A DNA stretch of 64,000 bases from Cognataquiflexum aquatile. GTDB lineage: Bacteria; Bacteroidota; Bacteroidia; Cytophagales; Cyclobacteriaceae. Positions 53,433 through 62,383 of the stretch are shown one piece after another. Numbering within the stretch: position 1 is the stretch's first letter; each line of letters begins with the position of its first letter. The translations under genes were made by a program, and so were the position numbers. The stretch is from NCBI RefSeq assembly GCF_003316845.1, contig NZ_QMIK01000007.1, forward strand, positions 1 through 64,000, given 5' to 3'. The notes beneath the pieces were generated by a model. That model searched no databases, had not been told where the DNA came from, and saw only the letters and a program-made list of their open reading frames with translations.

Positions 53433-56400
53433 TCATTTTTTACCTAATGGAAGGATTACAATCACCTTGGTCCCTTCTTCTTTTTGACTTTCTACCCGGA
53501 TACTTCCCCCAAGGATATCAACGAGGTTTTTGGTAATGGCCAGTCCCAGACCAGTTCCTTCATAATTCCTGTTGTTTCCCTTACTTTCCTGCTCAAAAGG
53601 TTTGAACAGGATCTGCTGAAAATCCTGACTCATACCTATTCCCTGATCGGTAACCGTCAGCGTGATTTTTTCACCCGATCCATTTAACGTAATGGAAATA
53701 ATGCCTTTTTCTGAATATTTGATGGCATTGCCGACAAGGTTATTGACAATCATCTCAAAATACCTTTGGTCAATCAATCCCTTCAAAGGTTGGGTTTCAT
53801 ATTTGACAGAAAGCAAAAGCCCTTTTTTTATGGCAAGCCCCTTCAACGGCAAAAGGATGGTGGCCAAAAAATCATTGATGTTGGATTCTTTGTAAATCAC
53901 CTCGAGTTTTTTTGCTTCAATTTTGGAAAGGTCAAGGATGCTGTTGATCGTACTCAAAAGCCGCTCTCCCGATTCCTGGATTATTTCAAGCTGAGAGATC
54001 AAATTAGAATCGTCCTGCCTCTGCAAAATAATATTTTCGGTACTTCCCAAAATCCCGTTGAGCGGTGTCCTGATTTCATGGCTGATGTTAGACAGGAAGT
54101 TTGATTTGAGCTTGTTGGCTTCCTCTGCTTTGCCTTTTGCTTCCTGAAGCCCTTTTTCAAATGCCTTTTCGGCAGTGACATCACGAAATACGGAAAGAAT
54201 CAAAGGATTGCCTGCATGGTCGGATTTTAACCTTGCCACATAAAGTTCAATCTCCCTCATCCCATCCCTCAAAGGCATGCTGAATTCAAAGGTAATTCCC
54301 TTATTTTCCTCATTGGCGATGGCAGGCAAGATGATCGATCTTTTGCTCGGGTAAAATTCCGGATCTGTGAATAAATTGGTGATTAATCCCTTTTCGATTT
54401 CTTTGATCGGAAGTGAAACCAATTTTGCAAGACTTGGATTGGCGGCAATGATTTTGCCTCCATCGGTTGAAAGCAACAAACCATCCTTGGAACTGTTCCA
54501 CACATTCCTAAACTGGTCTTCTGTATTGAATACCTGCTTGATCTTTTCATCGATTGTCTTTTTGAGCAGGCCTTCTTTTCTCAACAAGTTGAGGAGGGTA
54601 TTGAAAAGAAATCCTATCAACAGAAAAACAAAAAGCACCGAAATCACAAACCATGGCTGAAGATAGACGGGCTTCAAAATCCTGAATTCTTCAGAAACCA
54701 CCTCAGGTGTAAAATTATCATCTACGCCTGCTTGAAGAAGAAGTCTATAATTCCCCGCAGGAAGGTTGTTGAAAGTCAACACGTTTGTTCTCGGATTGAC
54801 TATTTCTGTCCATTCATCTTGGAGGCCTTCCAGCTTGTACTTGATGACAAGGTCATTAGGTTGGATAAAAGAAACAGCCCTGTAGGTAATTTCGATATTA
54901 TTGACTCCGAAGGGAATCCGCATCAAGTCAACCCCTTCACTTTCACTCCCAAGAACTTTGACTGAAAGTATTTTGGTAATTGGAGAGTATACCCGGTCAA
55001 TATTTTCTTCCGGAATAAATACAGAAAGCCCTTTGCTGGTACCGATCCAGATTCTGCCATTGTCACTTTCCAAAAGTGCCCCCCTATTTGTTTCCAATCC
55101 TGATAGCCCTGATATCTCTGTGTAATGGTCCATTTTTCCATTTTTGATCCGGTATAAACCCTTATCAGTCCCGGCCCACAGGTACCCTTTGGAATCTTTT
55201 AGAAGTGAATAAACAGGCCTGTCAATATTGCTTCCTCCAGTTTGAAAATAGTAAAACTTACCCTCACAAAAATATTTGAGCCCGGATTCTGTGCCAAGAA
55301 TCAGGCAGCCATTCTCTTCCTCGATATAATCAAACCCAACAGCAGTAACAAAACCTTTTCTTTCTAAGACCCCGTCTGAAAAAATCGGATTGCTGCCCTG
55401 TATAAAAATTATCCTTCCATCCCGGAGTTTCCCTGTTTTTCGGACAAACATCTGGTCCTGACCAAAAGTCTTCAAAATGTTGTCTGTGATTTCATTCTGG
55501 AAATGAGATCCCCTGTTAATAATGGAGGAAAGATAGAGACTTCCCCTAGCCGCAATAAACAGACTGTCTCCGATAACCCTGACTGATGTTACAAATTTTT
55601 GTAGAGGACTTGGTTGAAAGTCAACTTTCGAAGTTTTGGGATCCATTCTCCCAATCCCCTTCAGGTTGGATGAAAACCAGATAATGCCGTTTTTATCCTT
55701 GTCAAAATTGCTGATCCTAAATTTGGGATGCCCTACCAGCCCTTCATAACCGTAAAGGGTCTTGACATCTGAATCCCTGGACCATATCTGAAGACCGTTG
55801 TTAAAACCAATCAAATACCTGGAGGAATCAAGCCCAATTATAGCTGTGACCTCATCATCTAAAAGGGACTTGGAACTATAATTTATAAACCTAAATGAAC
55901 TGATGTTGGCCAATCCACGGTTGGTCGCGATCCATTTGATCCCCTCCCTATCCACAAGAAAACCATGGATAAAATAGGCCTTTAGGACATCATAAGAATC
56001 TATTTCAAGGCTTCTGTCAGGTTTGGGATCATATTTATACAGCTGGGAATTGTAATTGTAATACACCCTGCCTTCAAAAACCTGCAAGTGACTGAAATCT
56101 ACAACACTGAATATCTCTCTTTCAAAATTTTGTCTTAGGATTTTTTCCGGGGATTCGTAGGATTTGCCATAAGCCAAGAAGTCTAAGCCCAAAAAATAAT
56201 ACCCTTTGGTGACCTCGTCAAAAGCAATATGTTGGACCTTTGCGGGCAAATCAATTCCCTTGAATGCATATTCCTGAAGCTGTCCGTCACTGAAAATGTA
56301 AGTCCGGTTCCTAAACAAAACCAGAATCCCATCCGCAGTTCCCAAGTCGGATTTGAAAGGTCCTGCATTTCTAAAATCAAATTCCTGAATTTGCCAGGTG

Positions 56401-56867
56401 TTTTCATTTTCATTCCTGAAAAATAATTTGCTTTCAGAAAACAAAAGATATTGCCATCCATCCTTTGTCTTTTTGGGAAGGAAAAGCAGAAGGTCTTGAT
56501 TTCCATCGATTGGAAGGTTAGTTTTTAGGTCAAACTCCTCCCATATCCCATCCTGGTAAAAATAGGCCTTTGGTTCATTGATCAAATTGCTTATCCAGAT
56601 TCGATTATCCTCATCTTTAAAAATCCTCACTTCATTGGTCAAACCACTTTGGATATTTTCAGGTAAAGGATAGGTATCAAAACCATCCGAATAGAAAACC
56701 CCAAGAGAGGTATTAAACCACATGAGCCCTTCTTTGTCCTGCAAAACCTGGTAGATAATATCAGAAGGCAGGTCAACTCCTTTGATCTGATTATTGAATT
56801 GGAAAGTCTGCGCAAAAGCAGTATTTCCAAACCAAACCAAGAAAATAAGAAGCAGGGCTTTTTGCAT
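53433..56867 (-). CDS. Membrane sensor histidine kinase with Reg_prop propeller, Y_Y_Y, PAS, HisKA, HATPase
   Basis: The 1144-aa product has a signal peptide (1-19). A periplasmic two-component regulator propeller (about 25-650) has repeats of the type SLLKDSKGYLWAGTDKGLYR and GRIWIGTSKGLSVF. A Y_Y_Y domain (about 665-755) and one membrane helix (about 762-785) follow. A PAS domain (about 805-910), HisKA with His930 in SHEIRTPLNG, and HATPase (NAIKYS near 1047, DQGIGM, GTGLGLAIT) complete it. Unlike the usual hybrid systems of this type, it has no receiver and no AraC output domain. The receiver-kinase encoded 52 bp downstream may supply the next relay step. Ligand unknown. Confidence 0.92.
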   Translation of the reverse strand: MQKALLLIFLVWFGNTAFAQTFQFNNQIKGVDLPSDIIYQVLQDKEGLMWFNTSLGVFYSDGFDTYPLPENIQSGLTNEVRIFKDEDNRIWISNLINEPKAYFYQDGIWEEFDLKTNLPIDGNQDLLLFLPKKTKDGWQYLLFSESKLFFRNENENTWQIQEFDFRNAGPFKSDLGTADGILVLFRNRTYIFSDGQLQEYAFKGIDLPAKVQHIAFDEVTKGYYFLGLDFLAYGKSYESPEKILRQNFEREIFSVVDFSHLQVFEGRVYYNYNSQLYKYDPKPDRSLEIDSYDVLKAYFIHGFLVDREGIKWIATNRGLANISSFRFINYSSKSLLDDEVTAIIGLDSSRYLIGFNNGLQIWSRDSDVKTLYGYEGLVGHPKFRISNFDKDKNGIIWFSSNLKGIGRMDPKTSKVDFQPSPLQKFVTSVRVIGDSLFIAARGSLYLSSIINRGSHFQNEITDNILKTFGQDQMFVRKTGKLRDGRIIFIQGSNPIFSDGVLERKGFVTAVGFDYIEEENGCLILGTESGLKYFCEGKFYYFQTGGSNIDRPVYSLLKDSKGYLWAGTDKGLYRIKNGKMDHYTEISGLSGLETNRGALLESDNGRIWIGTSKGLSVFIPEENIDRVYSPITKILSVKVLGSESEGVDLMRIPFGVNNIEITYRAVSFIQPNDLVIKYKLEGLQDEWTEIVNPRTNVLTFNNLPAGNYRLLLQAGVDDNFTPEVVSEEFRILKPVYLQPWFVISVLFVFLLIGFLFNTLLNLLRKEGLLKKTIDEKIKQVFNTEDQFRNVWNSSKDGLLLSTDGGKIIAANPSLAKLVSLPIKEIEKGLITNLFTDPEFYPSKRSIILPAIANEENKGITFEFSMPLRDGMREIELYVARLKSDHAGNPLILSVFRDVTAEKAFEKGLQEAKGKAEEANKLKSNFLSNISHEIRTPLNGILGSTENIILQRQDDSNLISQLEIIQESGERLLSTINSILDLSKIEAKKLEVIYKESNINDFLATILLPLKGLAIKKGLLLSVKYETQPLKGLIDQRYFEMIVNNLVGNAIKYSEKGIISITLNGSGEKITLTVTDQGIGMSQDFQQILFKPFEQESKGNNRNYEGTGLGLAITKNLVDILGGSIRVESQKEEGTKVIVILPLGKK

Positions 56868-56944
56868 AGGGGTACCGTACGCCGTCTAAATTAGAAAAAG
56901 ATACGGATAGTGTAAATTAATTGGATATTGTTTCCCTTTTCTTT

Positions 56945-56973
56945 TTGTGGACGGGGTTAATCCTTTATTTTTG
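56945..56973 (+). promoter_or_regulatory. Promoter of sucD
   Basis: TTG (56945-56947), an 18-base spacer and the -7 box TATTTTTG (56966-56973) lie 22 bases before the ATG at 56996. This also rules out the upstream in-frame TTG at 56921 as a start. Confidence 0.65.
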
Positions 56974-56995
56974 TGCAAACTATAAAAATCGCAGC

Positions 56996-57877
56996 ATGAG
57001 TGTTTTAGTCAATAAAGATTCCAAAATAATTGTGCAGGGCTTTACCGGTTCGGAAGGTTCTTTTCACGCACAGCAAATGATCGAATACGGAACCAACGTT
57101 GTTGGCGGTGTGACTCCCGGAAAAGGAGGTACAAGCCACTTGGAAAGGCCAGTTTTTAACTCGGTAGAAGAAGCTGTCCAAAAGACAGGCGCCAATACCT
57201 CGATTATTTTTGTTCCACCGGCATTCGCTGCTGATGCCATCATGGAAGCTGCAGACGCAGGGATCAAAGTCATCATCACCATCACGGAAGGTATTCCTGT
57301 AGCGGATATGATGAGGGCAAAACCATATATGAAGGAAAGAGGTGCGACGCTGATCGGACCTAACTGTCCGGGTGTCATCACTCCGGGAGAAGCCAAAGTA
57401 GGTATCATGCCGGGCTTTGTATTCAAAAAAGGTAGAATCGGAATAGTGTCCAAGTCAGGAACATTGACCTATGAAGCAGCGGATCAAATCGCAAAAGCAG
57501 GTCTCGGTGTATCCACTGCCATCGGTATCGGCGGAGATCCGATCATCGGAACCTCCACCAAAGATGCGGTTCAACTGTTGATGGAGGATCCTGAGACGGA
57601 TGCTATCGTCATGATCGGCGAAATCGGAGGAAATTACGAAGCTGATGCAGCAAGATGGATCAGGGCAAACGGCAACAAAAAACCCGTAGTAGGATTTATC
57701 GCCGGACAGACTGCCCCTCCGGGACGGAGAATGGGTCACGCAGGTGCCATCATCGGTGGTGCAGACGATACCGCGATAGCCAAAATGCGCATCATGGCCG
57801 AAAACGGAATCCACGTAGCTGAATCTCCCGCTGAGATCGGCGCTGTGATGGCGAAGGTTTTGGGAGTTACAGCATAA
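56996..57877 (+). CDS. sucD: Succinate--CoA ligase, alpha subunit
   Basis: The 293-aa product has a CoA-binding Rossmann domain at the N-terminus ([23 protein letters not shown]), the [12 protein letters not shown] motif and [13 protein letters not shown]. The phosphohistidine lies in [13 protein letters not shown] (about 247). It makes ATP or GTP from succinyl-CoA in the TCA cycle and joins the methylmalonyl-CoA route at succinyl-CoA. sucC is not adjacent, which is usual for Bacteroidota. The start is ATG at 56996. Confidence 0.97.
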   Translation: MSVLVNKDSKIIVQGFTGSEGSFHAQQMIEYGTNVVGGVTPGKGGTSHLERPVFNSVEEAVQKTGANTSIIFVPPAFAADAIMEAADAGIKVIITITEGIPVADMMRAKPYMKERGATLIGPNCPGVITPGEAKVGIMPGFVFKKGRIGIVSKSGTLTYEAADQIAKAGLGVSTAIGIGGDPIIGTSTKDAVQLLMEDPETDAIVMIGEIGGNYEADAARWIRANGNKKPVVGFIAGQTAPPGRRMGHAGAIIGGADDTAIAKMRIMAENGIHVAESPAEIGAVMAKVLGVTA

Positions 57878-57931
57878 TCAATACACAGATTTTGTAATCT
57901 GATATTTATTGATATTGGATATTTGGATATT

Positions 57932-57968
57932 AAAAAAACCGTTCTGATTGATTTCAGAACGGTTTTTT
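57932..57968. terminator. Terminator after sucD
   Basis: The stem AAACCGTTCTGA / TCAGAACGGTTT has an A-run before it and T6 after it; it can also stop the convergent 58017 gene. Confidence 0.88.
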
Positions 57969-58016
57969 GTTTTAATAAAAATTGGTAAATGAGTTCAAAA
58001 AAGAATTCCGGACAAC

Positions 58017-58286
58017 TTATTCTTCTACGATATTCAAACCGTGTTTTTTCTCGAATTCGTCTCTTTTCAATTCAAATCTCCCCGCCTCGGCGTTGACCAT
58101 GTCCAAGGACTCGTTGTATCTTGTAAACAATTCCCCTATATTTTTTTCCATTTCAGAAAAATTGAACTGCATGGCGTCAACCTGCAATTGGGAGGCTTTT
58201 TCTACCATGGCAATCTGACTGTTTTTGAGATCTTCTAACAACATCAAAGCCCTATCCATTTTTACTAATTTCTCTCTGTTATCCAT
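58017..58286 (-). CDS. Small coiled-coil protein, function unknown
   Basis: The 89-aa product from the ATG at 58286 is almost entirely helical with charged heptads (MDRALMLLEDLKNSQIAMVEKASQLQ and EKNIGELFTRYNESLDMVNAEAGRFELKRDEFEKKHGL). It has no signal peptide and no Cys. No family was recognised. The frame opens at a TTG (58316), but the ATG is more likely. It is convergent with sucD. Confidence 0.65.
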   Translation of the reverse strand: MDNREKLVKMDRALMLLEDLKNSQIAMVEKASQLQVDAMQFNFSEMEKNIGELFTRYNESLDMVNAEAGRFELKRDEFEKKHGLNIVEE

Positions 58287-58318
58287 TTTATTTGATTTTT
58301 TCAATAAATCATACAATA

Positions 58319-58698
58319 ACTATTCCTAAGTCATATTTAAAATTGTTTTTGTTTTAATGGAGATTTAAGATTTGAGACGTGAGAAATGAGACAGCCGCAA
58401 CAATCAAATAAAGTTAATCTAATTTAGCCAGCCTCAGGATGAATGGTTTGGATACTCTTTTTAGCTCTTTGCAAATTTCAGCCAATAAAGATGTGCTCCA
58501 ATTTTTCAATCTTTTAATGTCTAAATATCTTTGACTTATTTTTGGATTATCCTGCCAAAGACTATTTCAGACAAACGGAATGTCCTTCAGTAGCTTATGG
58601 AATACGCTCTCTTCATAGCGCATTCCCTCTCACACAGTTTAAAGAAATTTCTACCGCTATATATTTCTATTGCATATATTTAAGTAAAAAGCCTGATC
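58319..58698. other. Intergenic region upstream of the RetSat-like gene
   Basis: The 380 bases contain no convincing gene. An imperfect inverted repeat GGAATACGCT-N8-AGCGCATTCC lies at 58599-58626 (one G-U pair). TATATTTA near 58672, a weak -7 box, could serve the gene at 58699. A 31-codon frame at 58439-58534 is probably chance. Confidence 0.5.
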
Positions 58699-60294
58699 AT
58701 GCGCAATTTCCCTTCCTACAAACAAAGTAAACCTTCCGGCCAATATGATGCTATTGTTATTGGTTCGGGCCTGGGCGGGCTTACCACGGCTGCCCTACTT
58801 TCCCAACACGGCCAAAAAGTGCTGGTACTTGAAAAACACTACACCATCGGAGGTTTTACCCATGTTTTCAAAAGAAAAGATTATGAATGGGACGTAGGAA
58901 TTCACTATGTCGGCGATATGCACAATAACCAAAAACTTATGCCACGCCTTTTCCAGCACATCACTCAGGGGAAATTACAGTGGAAAGACATGGGAGAAGT
59001 GTATGATAAGATCGTTTTTGAGGATAAAACCTATGATTTGGTAAAAGGCCGAAAAAATCTTGTTGCCAAACTAAAATCAGATTTTGATTCTCCTGAAGAC
59101 CATGCTGCCATTGACCGCTATATGGAAGCAGTGAAAAATGTAATTGTAAGCAGCAGGGGTTTCTACAGCATGAAGGTTTTTCCAGGTTTAATAGGAAAAT
59201 GGCTGCGAAAATGGAATTCAAAAAAGTTCCTTAAATTCTCAGATATCACCACCCTCGAAATGCTCCGGACTTTTACGGATAATCAAAAACTGATCGGCGT
59301 ACTTTGTGGCCAGTACGGAGATTACGGTCTTCCTCCTGCACAAAGCAGCTTTGCCATGCACGCCATCCTGGTCAATCACTATTTCAACGGAGGGTACTTC
59401 CCTGTGGGTGGATCGGCCAAAATTGCGGAAAACATCTATCCCCAAATCACAGCAGGAGGTGGGGATGTGTATTCCAATGCTGAGGTGAAGGAGATTATTT
59501 TCGAAGGAAATAAGGCAGTAGGCGTGCGCATGGCAGATGACCATGTGCTGAAGGCTGACCGCATCATCAGCAATGCAGGAGTATTCAATACCTTTCAAAA
59601 ACTCATCGACAAGCAGCATCCACTTTATCCCAAACTGGAACGTCAATTTGATGGCTTGCGTGCTTCCGTGGCACATTTATGTCTGTATATTGGGTTGAAA
59701 AAAAACAGCCAAGAATTACAATTGCCCACTTCTAATTTCTGGATTTACCCCGGCTATGACCACGATAAAACTGTGCGGGAATATCTCGCCAATCCAGATG
59801 AGAAGCCGTTTCCCGTTGTCTATATTTCCTTTCCTTCGACCAAAGATCCTGATTGGGTGAATCGTTACCCCGGGACTTCCACCATAGAGATAATCTCGCT
59901 GGCTCCGTATGAGTGGTTTAAAAACTGGGAAGATACCCGTTGGGGAAAAAGAGGGGAAGATTACAATGCCATGAAAGAGAAATGGTCCTTGCGGTTATTG
60001 GAAAACCTCTACAGCCAACTTCCCCATTTAAGAGGACAGGTAGATTATTACGAGCTTTCCACGCCTCTATCCACTAAAAATTTTACAGGCTACCAATCAG
60101 GTGAAATATATGGGCTCGAACATAGTCCTGAAAGATTTCGAAATGAACACCTCACTCCACATACTCCCTTTAAAAACCTGTATCTGACCGGGCAAGATAT
60201 TGTTTCCTGTGGGATCGGAGGCGCGCTTATGAGCGGTCTGATTACTTCATCCGCTATTTTGAGGAAAAACCTAATTAAAAGTATTATGAAATGA
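58699..60294 (+). CDS. FAD-dependent oxidoreductase, phytoene desaturase/RetSat type
   Basis: The 531-aa flavoprotein has the dinucleotide-binding motif VIGSGLGGLTTAALLSQHG (20-38) followed by VLVLEKHYTIGGFTH and WDVGIHYVGDM. The substrate-domain part has PVGGSAKIAENIYPQI, and GLYLTGQDIVSCGIGGALMSG-type ending near 505 contacts FAD. It resembles carotenoid isomerases and retinol saturases (13,14-reductases) more than true phytoene desaturases. No other carotenoid gene is nearby, so the substrate is open. Confidence 0.85.
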   Translation: MRNFPSYKQSKPSGQYDAIVIGSGLGGLTTAALLSQHGQKVLVLEKHYTIGGFTHVFKRKDYEWDVGIHYVGDMHNNQKLMPRLFQHITQGKLQWKDMGEVYDKIVFEDKTYDLVKGRKNLVAKLKSDFDSPEDHAAIDRYMEAVKNVIVSSRGFYSMKVFPGLIGKWLRKWNSKKFLKFSDITTLEMLRTFTDNQKLIGVLCGQYGDYGLPPAQSSFAMHAILVNHYFNGGYFPVGGSAKIAENIYPQITAGGGDVYSNAEVKEIIFEGNKAVGVRMADDHVLKADRIISNAGVFNTFQKLIDKQHPLYPKLERQFDGLRASVAHLCLYIGLKKNSQELQLPTSNFWIYPGYDHDKTVREYLANPDEKPFPVVYISFPSTKDPDWVNRYPGTSTIEIISLAPYEWFKNWEDTRWGKRGEDYNAMKEKWSLRLLENLYSQLPHLRGQVDYYELSTPLSTKNFTGYQSGEIYGLEHSPERFRNEHLTPHTPFKNLYLTGQDIVSCGIGGALMSGLITSSAILRKNLIKSIMK

Positions 60295-60455
60295 AGATAA
60301 GTTCTTCTTTGGGAGCATGGCAACAAATAAACAAAGTTGAGAACAAGAAAAGAAGCAGAGAATTTCAGATTTCAAAGTCAAGGAATTTGTTTTTAGTAGC
60401 ATTTAATACTTTAAGAACTTCTATCACCCAATTTTGAAATTTTCCAATCTTCCAA

Positions 60456-60469
60456 TCCGCCACGGCGGA
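60456..60469. repeat. Small GC-rich palindromic repeat
   Basis: TCCGCC-AC-GGCGGA is an inverted repeat just upstream of the ABC-F promoter. It is short and GC-rich against AT-rich surroundings, like REP-type elements. Confidence 0.55.
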
Positions 60470-60487
60470 CAAGTTCTTTCAATTCCT

Positions 60488-60495
60488 TACCTTTG
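60488..60495 (+). promoter_or_regulatory. -7 box of the ABC-F gene
   Basis: TACCTTTG lies 20 bases before the ATG at 60515 and identical to the -7 box of the rRNA promoter at 113. It supports the 60515 start. Confidence 0.6.
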
Positions 60496-60514
60496 CGGCT
60501 TCAATTTCTTTTCC

Positions 60515-62152
60515 ATGATTTCAGTAGACAATATTTCCGTCATCCATGGCGGCAAAGCCCTTTTCAGTGATGTATCATTTTCCATCAACGAAAATGACAA
60601 AATAGCCCTTATGGGCAAAAACGGCGCTGGCAAATCCACCATGCTCAAAATCATCGCCGGCGGGACCAAACCATCCTCAGGGGGCGTTTCCGCTCCAAAA
60701 GGCGCGGTAATCGCTTACCTGCCACAGCATCTGTTGACGGCGGATGATTGTACGGTTTTTGAGGAAACATCCAAGGCATTTGCTTCCTACCTCGATATGA
60801 AAACCGAAATCGAAAGGCTCAATGAAGAACTGACTGTTCGTACTGACTATGACTCCGAAGATTATTATAAAATCATCGAGCAGGTTTCCGAACTCAGTGA
60901 AAAATTTTATGCCATAGAGGAAGTCAATTACGAAGCAGAAGTAGAGAAAGTGCTTTTGGGATTGGGATTTGAAAGGAAAGATTTCAAAAGATCGACGTCG
61001 GAGTTTTCCGGTGGATGGAGGATGAGGATCGAACTTGCCAAGATTCTTCTGCAAAAACCTGATTTGATCCTTTTGGATGAACCGACCAACCACCTTGACA
61101 TAGAATCCATCCAATGGCTGGAAGATTTTTTGACCCAAAAAGCTAAAGCCGTGGTGGTCATCTCCCACGACCGGGCATTTGTGGACAACATCACCACCCG
61201 GACTATTGAAGTAACGATGGGCCGGATCTATGACTACAAAGCCAAATACAGCCATTACCTTGAATTGAGAAAAGAGCGCCGCGAGCAGCAACAAAAGCAT
61301 TTCGAAGAGCAGCAGCGGACCATTGCCGATATTCAGGAATTCATCGACCGCTTCAAAGGGACTTATTCCAAAACCCTTCAGGTTCAGTCAAGGGTGAAAA
61401 TGCTGGAGAAAATGGAAATTATTGAGGTGGACGAAGTAGATACTTCAGCCTTGAAGTTACGCTTCCCGCCTTCTCCAAGATCAGGAAAATATCCCGTGAT
61501 CGTCGAAGAACTTACCAAATCCTATGGCGACCATGTTGTGTTCAAGGATGCTAGCATGATCATTGAAAGCGGTCAGAAAATCTCCTTTGTAGGTAAAAAC
61601 GGTGAAGGAAAATCCACGATGATCAAAGCCATCATGGGTGAAATTGATTTTCAAGGAAAATGTGAATTGGGCCACAATGCCATGATCGGCTACTTTGCGC
61701 AGAACCAGGCTTCTTTATTGGATGAAAGTCTCACCATATTCGAAACCATTGATCAGATCGCTGTCGGAGAAATCAGGGGTAAGATCAAGGATTTGTTGGG
61801 CGCCTTTATGTTCAAGGGAGACGACATCAATAAAAAAGTGAAGGTCCTATCCGGCGGGGAAAAGACGAGGTTGGCGATGATCAAATTGCTTCTTGAACCC
61901 GTCAACCTTTTGATCCTCGATGAACCTACTAATCACCTGGATATGAAAACCAAAGACATCATCAAAGATGCTTTGAAGGCTTTTGACGGCACTTTGATCA
62001 TCGTTTCCCACGACAGGGATTTCTTGGATGGTTTAGTGACCAAGGTATTTGAATTTGGAAACAAACGGGTGAAGGAGCACTTCGAAGATATCAATGGATT
62101 TTTGAGGAATAAGAAATTGGAGAATTTGAGGGAAGTTGAAAGGAAGTCGTAG
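60515..62152 (+). CDS. ABC-F family ATPase
   Basis: The 545-aa cytoplasmic protein has two ABC domains and no membrane part. Domain 1 has Walker A GKNGAGKST (about 38-46), the signature EFSGGWRMR and LDEPTNHLDIES. A linker with charged helices (RREQQQKHFEEQQR, about 265-300) follows. Domain 2 has GKNGEGKST, LSGGEKTRLA and LDEPTNHLDMKT. ABC-F proteins act on the ribosome (EttA, YbiT, Uup-like or antibiotic protection). The length and linker fit a housekeeping YbiT-like member; resistance is not implied. The ATG at 60515 is chosen over the frame opening at 60434 because of the promoter at 60488. Confidence 0.93.
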   Translation: MISVDNISVIHGGKALFSDVSFSINENDKIALMGKNGAGKSTMLKIIAGGTKPSSGGVSAPKGAVIAYLPQHLLTADDCTVFEETSKAFASYLDMKTEIERLNEELTVRTDYDSEDYYKIIEQVSELSEKFYAIEEVNYEAEVEKVLLGLGFERKDFKRSTSEFSGGWRMRIELAKILLQKPDLILLDEPTNHLDIESIQWLEDFLTQKAKAVVVISHDRAFVDNITTRTIEVTMGRIYDYKAKYSHYLELRKERREQQQKHFEEQQRTIADIQEFIDRFKGTYSKTLQVQSRVKMLEKMEIIEVDEVDTSALKLRFPPSPRSGKYPVIVEELTKSYGDHVVFKDASMIIESGQKISFVGKNGEGKSTMIKAIMGEIDFQGKCELGHNAMIGYFAQNQASLLDESLTIFETIDQIAVGEIRGKIKDLLGAFMFKGDDINKKVKVLSGGEKTRLAMIKLLLEPVNLLILDEPTNHLDMKTKDIIKDALKAFDGTLIIVSHDRDFLDGLVTKVFEFGNKRVKEHFEDINGFLRNKKLENLREVERKS

Positions 62153-62162
62153 CGAAGCGAAG

Positions 62163-62264
62163 ATTCCGAGGATGAAGTAATTCGGAATAGAAATGATATA
62201 TACTTCGTGATATTGAGAGATACATACTTCGTGATATACGTGGATATATTGCCTGCGGCGATAT
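62163..62264. repeat. Cluster of small hairpin repeats
   Basis: Behind the ABC-F stop, an inverted repeat ATTCCGA/TCGGAAT (62163-62169, 62182-62188) is followed by two near-identical 19-mers GATATATACTTCGTGATAT (62195-62213) and GATACATACTTCGTGATAT (62219-62237). A related third unit with ATAT arms and a GCC-TGC-GGC core lies at 62243-62264. Each unit can form a small stem between its ATAT ends. No coding frame is present. Confidence 0.7.
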
Positions 62265-62383
62265 AATTGCTAAGATCTTGACCTTGATGCTAGAATCAGG
62301 GCTTTACAAATAATATCTAAAAATATCCTAATATCCACAAATATCAGTTTGATAGACCTCCTCTCAAAACTCAAGAATTATCC

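Noticed and set aside
58439-58534. 31-codon frame beginning MNGLDTLF
   Set aside because: No promoter or ribosome site and an equally long open frame on the other strand; probably chance.
60434-60514. Longer start for the ABC-F protein
   Set aside because: The -7 box TACCTTTG at 60488 lies inside this extension, so the transcript begins after it.
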